Origin: Anaerolineales bacterium
GTDB taxonomy: Bacteria; Chloroflexota; Anaerolineae; Anaerolineales; UBA4823
DNA length: 11,809 bases
Direction: 5' to 3'
Assembly: GCA_022865865.1 (NCBI GenBank)
Contig: JALHTN010000088.1
Location: forward strand, 1 to 11,809
The notes under the pieces are model-generated. The model was given only the letters and a program-made list of their open reading frames with translations. It was not told the DNA's origin and did not search any database. Position numbers and translations under genes: made by a program. Positions 7,681 to 11,809 of the stretch are shown one piece after another (positions within the stretch are counted from its first letter, which is position 1; each line of letters opens with the position of its first letter).

Positions 7681-8484
7681 TCACTCTAATGAGGGAATGT
7701 GTTCTACTGTGTAACCATAGCCAGGTACCGTGCGGATGAATTCAGGAGAACGCGGGTCTTTTTCGATCCTGTCCCGTAAGTTCTTGATATGAACCCGCAC
7801 CAGATCCGGGCTGCCAGTATCCATCGGGTAATCCCAAACTTCATCCAGGAGGCGACCGGGAGAAAATAGTTGTCCCGGGTTGCTCATCATGTGATGAACC
7901 AGGTCGTACTGAATTGGGGTTAGACGCACTTTTCCATGTGCTGGTGTATAAAGTTCGTAGGTCTGGGTATCCAGAACATAATCACCGACCACCAAGGTGG
8001 AACTGGCAACTGAGGATTTTTTTTGTGTCTGCAGCTCCAGAAGGATTTCCCGGGCAATTGGAGTGAAATGATTGTCTGAGGAGACAGGTTTTTCAATGGG
8101 GACCTGGCTGCGCGTGCGCCTCAATATTGCTCGCACGCGCAGGGTGAGCTCATCGATATTGAATGGCTTGGTGAGGTAATCGTCAGCACCAGCCAAAAAA
8201 CCGTTGACCTTATCTTCGTCTTTGATCTTTGCTGTCAGGAATAAAATGGGGATATCGGAAAGCTGTGAATCGGCTCGCATTCTCCGGCAGACTTCATAAC
8301 CGTCAATTTCGGGCATGATCACATCCAGAATAACCAAATCCGGCGAGCATTTACGGGCAACCTTAATCCCATCCAGTCCATTATCAGCTATGCTGATCTG
8401 AAATTCATCTTTGCTCAGACTGCGCTCGACCGTTCGTGAAACAAGATCGTCATCTTCAACAAGCAAGATGTGGGATGTGCTCAT
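7681..8484 (-). CDS. OmpR/PhoB-type response regulator
   Basis: The protein is 267 residues from ATG 8484, chosen because AAGGA (8494-8490) stands 5 nt before it and receiver domains begin right at HILLVEDD. An ATG at 8550 would add 22 residues of non-domain sequence. The receiver domain (1-120) has the acidic pocket E10-D11-D12, phosphoacceptor D54 in VILDVIMPE, T84 and K106 in LTKPF. A linker of about 40 residues with no strong structure precedes the winged-helix DNA-binding domain (about 165-262), which ends in the typical FIRTVPGYGYTVE. It is the first gene of a minus-strand unit with the kinase (37 nt) and the acetyltransferase. It should act as a transcription factor when phosphorylated by that kinase. 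Target genes are not visible. Confidence 0.93.
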   Translation of the reverse strand: MSTSHILLVEDDDLVSRTVERSLSKDEFQISIADNGLDGIKVARKCSPDLVILDVIMPEIDGYEVCRRMRADSQLSDIPILFLTAKIKDEDKVNGFLAGADDYLTKPFNIDELTLRVRAILRRTRSQVPIEKPVSSDNHFTPIAREILLELQTQKKSSVASSTLVVGDYVLDTQTYELYTPAHGKVRLTPIQYDLVHHMMSNPGQLFSPGRLLDEVWDYPMDTGSPDLVRVHIKNLRDRIEKDPRSPEFIRTVPGYGYTVEHIPSLE

Positions 8485-8827
8485 AGTGATCCTTAATGGG
8501 AACGAATTTTCCCCTACCGATTTGCATTCGCATCGCGGGGATTCTATCATGCTGATGATTAAATTTACCTGACCCCCTTATTAGGTGAGCAGACAAACTT
8601 GTAAGGTCGATTCAAGCGAATTCTTTTGCCTGAGTAAGGTATCACATAGAGATAATGTAAATTAACCCTCAAAATAGCTGGGATTGGTCCATACCATTTC
8701 CCGGGAATTAATCACATACCAGGCAGCTTTAGGCTTTCCTGAGTATTAAATCAACAACTCACACATTTATATGGAAAATGATGGATTTGAAAATATTATT
8801 GATTCCTGGAAGATTCCTCCCCAATAA
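8485..8827. other. 343-bp gene-free stretch between the regulator and feoA genes
   Basis: No convincing gene is seen on either strand. It must hold the promoter of the minus-strand regulator unit and the 3' end of the iron operon. A weak promoter candidate on the minus strand is TTACAA (8604-8599) with TAATAA (8583-8578), only 15 nt apart. TTCCCGGGAA (8698-8707) is a 10-bp palindrome flanked by two copies of CATACCA (8690-8696 and 8715-8721). ATTATTG and CAATAAT just after the feoA stop could form an AT-rich 7-bp stem without a clear U-tract. None of these is strong. Confidence 0.5.
8511..8540 (-). other. Imperfect hairpin in the leader of the response regulator gene
   Basis: CCCC (8511-8514) can pair with GGGG (8537-8540). 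Inside, CGA/TCG and TGC/GCA pair around an ATTC loop, with small bulges. It lies 27-56 nt upstream of the preferred start, so it would be in the 5' leader. No U-run follows on the minus strand, so it is not an intrinsic terminator. Confidence 0.3.
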
Positions 8828-9313
8828 TCACTTGGAATCGAATTTCGTTCCGTTTGGTCGCCCAGCTGGCAATAAAAGCACCATGATGCCCTTTGCCAGG
8901 CTATTCTCCAGTGCAAGTTCGATATTATCCAAGCGGATGATCGTGACTGGCTTATGCTGTACCACCCGAACCTGGTGGTTCAACACAAGGCCATATGACT
9001 GCAGATACGCTTTCCGATCAGCGGGAAAAGTATCTGAAAATCCAACTAATTCAGCTTGGCTGCCAGGGGGGACATCAGCCAAGGTAATCCCTTCCTTGGT
9101 TTCGCTCGCCAAATTGGAGGATGGTTTCAACATCGGCAAGTAGCTCGCCAGCCGGACTAAAAAGGAGCGCCGGGGGTTAACCGTCTGGTAACCACAGGCA
9201 GGGCAGCACACCAAATTGCAGTTTGAATGCAGGGGACAGGCCTGGCAGGCAAGGTGTTGGTCTGGATCATATTGATATCCACACAAAACACATTCGATAT
9301 ACTGAGAGCTCAT
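8828..9313 (-). CDS. feoA: FeoA-domain protein with an N-terminal eight-cysteine domain
   Basis: The protein is 161 residues from ATG 9313. This ATG overlaps the TGA of feoB (ATGA), and a GGTGGGG run lies just upstream; a GTG at 9322 is less likely. Residues 8-40 hold eight cysteines: C8-x2-C11, C23-x2-C26, C32, C36-C37 and C40, reading like a zinc ribbon or an iron-sulfur site (CQACPLHSNC, CCPACGYQTV). Residues about 76-150 form the small SH3-like FeoA domain (ITLADVPPGSQAELVGF ... VRVVQ ... IELALENSLAKGIMVLLL). FeoA is a cytosolic partner of FeoB needed for Fe(II) uptake in several bacteria. The usual FeoA is about 75-85 residues, so this one is about twice as long. No separate FeoC is seen; the Cys domain might do a similar job, which is inference. 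Confidence 0.85.
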   Translation of the reverse strand: MSSQYIECVLCGYQYDPDQHLACQACPLHSNCNLVCCPACGYQTVNPRRSFLVRLASYLPMLKPSSNLASETKEGITLADVPPGSQAELVGFSDTFPADRKAYLQSYGLVLNHQVRVVQHKPVTIIRLDNIELALENSLAKGIMVLLLPAGRPNGTKFDSK

Positions 9314-11289
9314 ATACCCCACCCTACCGTGGATAGAAGTCGAAAGAGTAAACCACCGATAATAAATGCCAATGGTGTAATCAGGGCTACCATGGCAATC
9401 GCTGTTCTCCAGCTGCGTTCTTTAGCGATCATCAGCACACTGGCCAGACAGGGAATAAATAACGTGATCGTAACCATGGCGACCACAATTTGGATCGGTG
9501 AAAGCAGACCCTCAGATTGCATGACGAAGAGGCCGGTTGCGCCAAAATCACGCCGCAGAAAACCAAGCAGAAATGCAGCGCTTGCCTCGGGTGGCAGCCC
9601 TAACCAGCCAGAAACCAATGGCTCGCCAAGTTTGATAATCTGGTTGAGGATGCCAGTTCGATCAAGTATGAACAATATGGCAGTCCCAAGTAAAAATAGC
9701 GGAATCACTTCTTTGAGATACCATTCGATCCGCGCCAACGTCTTCAAAATGACATTTGATAATACAGGCCAACGCATTGGGGGCAGCTCAACCAGCAGTT
9801 TCATTCGCTCACCCGGCATAAGGCGCGCTGCCAGCCAGCCAATCGCCAACAAAACAATCGCTACCACGCCACTCCAAATCAACATCGCACTGAATGAAAC
9901 TCCAGCCAGAATACCCATAACAACCCCTAACTGCGCAGAGCAAGGGACCGCCAGGGCCAGAAGCAAAATCACTAATAAACGCTCCCGCTTGGTTTCCAAA
10001 ACACGGGTGGTCAGTGTGGCCATGGTCACACATCCTAATCCAAGAACCATCGGGAGGACTGCCTTTCCATTGAGGCCCATTCGCTGGAACAAGCGATTGC
10101 TCAGTGCAGCTAACCGAGGCAGGTAACCAGAATCTTCCAAGACTCCAAAAGCCAAGAAAAAGGTGGTCACAATGGGCAGGATCAAGGCCAGGGCATATGT
10201 AACCCCCATAGTCCAGAGACCATACTCACCGACCAATAGATCAACCAGGAGTGGTATAGGTACCAGGCGGCTAACCTGGGCTACCACCCAGGGATTGATC
10301 ACTTGACCAAAAAGGCCCTCTTCTAACAATCCAACCAGGATACCTGCGCCGAAGACACCGACAAACCAGTAGAGACCATATAAGATCACTGCCAGTATCG
10401 CCCATCCCATGATCGGGTGGGTTGCCAGGCGGCCCAGTGTGGTTGAAATTCCACGCCAACCATTTCCAGCATCTACAACAACTGCTGATACAACCCCTTC
10501 CATATAATCCAGGCGCGCTCCCTGGATAACGTATGAAAGAGGATCGATGAAGGATAGCTGCAATAATTGTCGCTGGGCATGCAACTCTTGGTAATTTTGT
10601 TCTTGGAGATGTTCCTGCAGCCACTTCTCAGTTACCGGGTCATTGCTCAACCAGAGCAGTGAGAGCGCCCGGTTGGATATTGGGGTTTGCAGTGCAGAGA
10701 AATAAGTGCTGATATTAGCAATCGCATTTTCGATTTCAATAGGGTATGCCAATCGAAAATTCGGTGATTGATTGGTCCCTAATGCAGCGGTTAATTCTTT
10801 GAGACCCTGGCTGCGGATGGCTGTGGTGGGGATGACTGGTATTGACAGATACTCTGCCAGCAAAGCATGATTCAGGCTGATACCCCTTGAATGGGCCTCA
10901 TCCATCATATTCAGTGCCAGCACAAGCGGCACACCCATCTCCGCCAACTGGATGGTGAGGTTTAATGTGCGGCGTAAATTCTTTGCATCACCTACCTGCA
11001 AAATGGCGCTTAAAGGTTCATACAATAGTACTCGCCCTGTGACTTGTTCGTCTTCAGAATGAGGGGGAAAAGCGATTACACCTGGAGTATCTACCAGGGT
11101 GGTTTCGGGCAGGTTTCGCAGACTGCCGCGGGTCACTTCTACAGTTGTGCCAGGGTAATTGGAAACAATTACCCTCTGACCAGTCAATATTTGGAACAAA
11201 ACCGACTTTCCAACGTTCGGGTGACCTACCAAGGCAATACATCCAACTCCGGTCTCAACCGGCACTGGGATAGTAGTTGGGTATTGCAT
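9310..11289 (-). CDS. feoB: Ferrous iron permease FeoB
   Basis: FeoB imports Fe(II) across the inner membrane and has a cytosolic GTPase domain. This 659-residue copy is shorter than the 773 of E. coli. The G domain shows G1 GHPNVGKS (22-29), G2 threonines in YPGTTVEV (45-52), G3 DTPG (67-70) and G4 NMMD (127-130). A helical linker follows (about 180-260), then roughly eight or more membrane segments from about 293 to 650. Gate motifs are LEDSGYLPRLA (384-394), GLGCVTMATLTTR (417-429) and VPCSAQLG (448-455). These differ from the common GFGCNVPA and MPCSARLP. The segment GFLRRDFGATGLF (576-588) is also unlike the E. coli form. It starts at ATG 11289, 2 nt after the fur stop, and its stop overlaps feoA. 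All GTPase motifs are intact, so it should be functional. Confidence 0.95.
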   Translation of the reverse strand: MQYPTTIPVPVETGVGCIALVGHPNVGKSVLFQILTGQRVIVSNYPGTTVEVTRGSLRNLPETTLVDTPGVIAFPPHSEDEQVTGRVLLYEPLSAILQVGDAKNLRRTLNLTIQLAEMGVPLVLALNMMDEAHSRGISLNHALLAEYLSIPVIPTTAIRSQGLKELTAALGTNQSPNFRLAYPIEIENAIANISTYFSALQTPISNRALSLLWLSNDPVTEKWLQEHLQEQNYQELHAQRQLLQLSFIDPLSYVIQGARLDYMEGVVSAVVVDAGNGWRGISTTLGRLATHPIMGWAILAVILYGLYWFVGVFGAGILVGLLEEGLFGQVINPWVVAQVSRLVPIPLLVDLLVGEYGLWTMGVTYALALILPIVTTFFLAFGVLEDSGYLPRLAALSNRLFQRMGLNGKAVLPMVLGLGCVTMATLTTRVLETKRERLLVILLLALAVPCSAQLGVVMGILAGVSFSAMLIWSGVVAIVLLAIGWLAARLMPGERMKLLVELPPMRWPVLSNVILKTLARIEWYLKEVIPLFLLGTAILFILDRTGILNQIIKLGEPLVSGWLGLPPEASAAFLLGFLRRDFGATGLFVMQSEGLLSPIQIVVAMVTITLFIPCLASVLMIAKERSWRTAIAMVALITPLAFIIGGLLFRLLSTVGWGI

Positions 11290-11291
11290 AA

Positions 11292-11759
11292 TTAATCAAC
11301 CCCCATAGATGTGTCCCTATCAATCCTTGACTCTCGGCAATTTGCGCATAATCCGTATAGCACGATCGAACCAGTGGTCACACGAGCTCCATTTAATTCT
11401 TGGAACTGGGATTTGATAGAGCTAAATAAACTGCTGTCGAACTCGATTACATTCCTGCAGCTGGTGCACATAAAGTGATGGTGCTCACTTGGCAGGGCCG
11501 GATCGAACCTTTCCTGGCGACGTCCTTCATCAAATACACGTGCACTTACCAAGTTTTCTGCCTCTAACCAGCGCAAGGTGCGGTAGACAGTGGACAGGTT
11601 TAAGTCAGGATCTTTCTCCCGAGCTAAAAGGAATAAATCTTCGGCAGTTGGGTGCTCGCTGAGAGAGTCAAGGATCGTGAACAGCAAGCGGCGTTGAGCC
11701 GTCAGCCGTCCACCTTGAGCACGGAGGCGCTCTTGAGCTGCGCTTACCAGATCACCCAT
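11292..11759 (-). CDS. fur: Fur-family ferric uptake regulator
   Basis: The protein is 155 residues from ATG 11759, with AAGG (11772-11769) 9 nt before it. A TTG at 11768 would sit on that site. The winged helix (about 1-85) has the recognition region LNLSTVYRTLRWLEAENLV (53-71). The C-terminal dimer domain has HHHFMCTSC (93-101) and CANC (138-141), giving two CxxC pairs for a structural zinc. Likely sensing ligands by alignment with known Fur/PerR are H36, D86, H93, H95 and E107. The Asp at 86 resembles PerR, but the Glu at 107 fits Fur better than PerR, whose peroxide sensing needs Asp there. With feoB and feoA in the same operon and a palindrome in its promoter, an iron-sensing, self-repressing role is the best reading. 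A Zur or Mur role is less likely because no zinc or manganese transporter is near. Confidence 0.92.
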   Translation of the reverse strand: MGDLVSAAQERLRAQGGRLTAQRRLLFTILDSLSEHPTAEDLFLLAREKDPDLNLSTVYRTLRWLEAENLVSARVFDEGRRQERFDPALPSEHHHFMCTSCRNVIEFDSSLFSSIKSQFQELNGARVTTGSIVLYGLCANCRESRIDRDTSMGVD

Positions 11760-11770
11760 ACAGAACAACC

Positions 11771-11793
11771 TTATTGCAAATCATTTGCAATAA
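11771..11793 (-). promoter_or_regulatory. 23-bp perfect palindrome, likely Fur operator
   Basis: TTATTGCAAAT, one central base at 11782, then its exact reverse complement: 11-1-11. The inner TGCAAAT-n-ATTTGCA (11775-11789) has the 7-1-7 layout of Fur-family boxes. It touches the TATAAT box and covers the expected transcription start of fur-feoB-feoA, so bound repressor would block polymerase. No protein-binding data are available here. Confidence 0.75.
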
Positions 11794-11798
11794 TTATA
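11793..11798 (-). promoter_or_regulatory. -10 box of the fur-feoB-feoA operon
   Basis: On the minus strand a perfect TATAAT lies 33 nt upstream of the fur ATG. Its last base is the first base of the palindrome. The start would fall near 11786, giving a leader of about 27 nt. The -35 box would lie beyond the right edge of the window. Confidence 0.65.
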
Positions 11799-11809
11799 AG
11801 GAAATACCT

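Noticed and set aside
8548..8550. ATG 8550 as the start of the response regulator
   Set aside because: It adds 22 residues before the receiver domain without a good ribosome site. ATG 8484 has AAGGA 5 nt upstream and begins right at the domain.
8778..9143. A 121-codon plus-strand frame at the feoA end
   Set aside because: It is mostly antisense to feoA, and its translation has no domain features.
9227..10126. A 299-codon open frame on the plus strand opposite feoB and feoA
   Set aside because: It is antisense to a clear FeoB with intact motifs. Its translation is rich in Arg, Ser, Asn and Thr with no domain pattern, as expected of a shadow frame.
1..11809. Mobile element, prophage, CRISPR or defence island
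   Set aside because: No transposase, integrase, regularly spaced repeats, tRNA or flanking direct repeats were seen. All genes look like housekeeping, transport or regulation.

Overview
The window looks like ordinary chromosome from a mid-GC bacterium. The best guess is an Anaerolineae-like member of the Chloroflexota. This rests on recalled resemblance of several proteins: a bifunctional phosphoglucose/phosphomannose isomerase of the archaeal type, a 'quinate 5-dehydrogenase'-labelled family, and a FeoA with a Cys-rich N-terminus. There is no rRNA or marker gene to prove it. I see no tRNA, rRNA, insertion sequence, integrase, CRISPR array or phage gene.

Layout from left to right. (1) Plus strand, 2-1222: the C-terminal tail of a gene that looks like rsmI, followed after 9 nt by a bifunctional phosphoglucose/phosphomannose isomerase. 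(2) Minus strand, 3445-1237: a three-gene unit read right to left. It holds a conserved protein of unknown function, a MobA-like nucleotidyltransferase 1 nt behind it, and a small PAP2 membrane phosphatase. (3) Plus strand, 3675-4601: a branched-chain aminotransferase (ilvE) with its own strong ribosome site, divergent from unit 2. (4) Minus strand, 8484-4632: an OmpR-type response regulator, a soluble GAF-PAS histidine kinase and a large Eis-like GNAT acetyltransferase, probably one transcript. (5) A 343-bp stretch without a gene (8485-8827). (6) Minus strand, 11759-8828: a fur-feoB-feoA iron operon. Its genes are separated by 2 nt and then overlap by 4 nt (ATGA).

How the genes work together. 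The iron unit is the clearest system: a Fur-family repressor, the Fe(II) permease and its FeoA partner are made from one message. A perfect 23-bp palindrome (11-1-11) lies directly against the TATAAT box in front of fur, which suggests Fur represses its own operon when iron is plentiful. FeoA carries eight cysteines in an added N-terminal domain, and FeoB differs from the E. coli type at its membrane gate motifs. The two-component unit pairs a cytosolic sensor (GAF, then a PAS with a CPGC motif) with a DNA-binding regulator. The three-gene unit 3445-1237 looks like an uncharacterised pathway in which an activated nucleotide intermediate is made and a lipid or prenyl phosphate may be handled. 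Nothing here is a proven new system. The Fur palindrome with the modified FeoA/FeoB, and the unknown-protein/nucleotidyltransferase pair, deserve the closest look.
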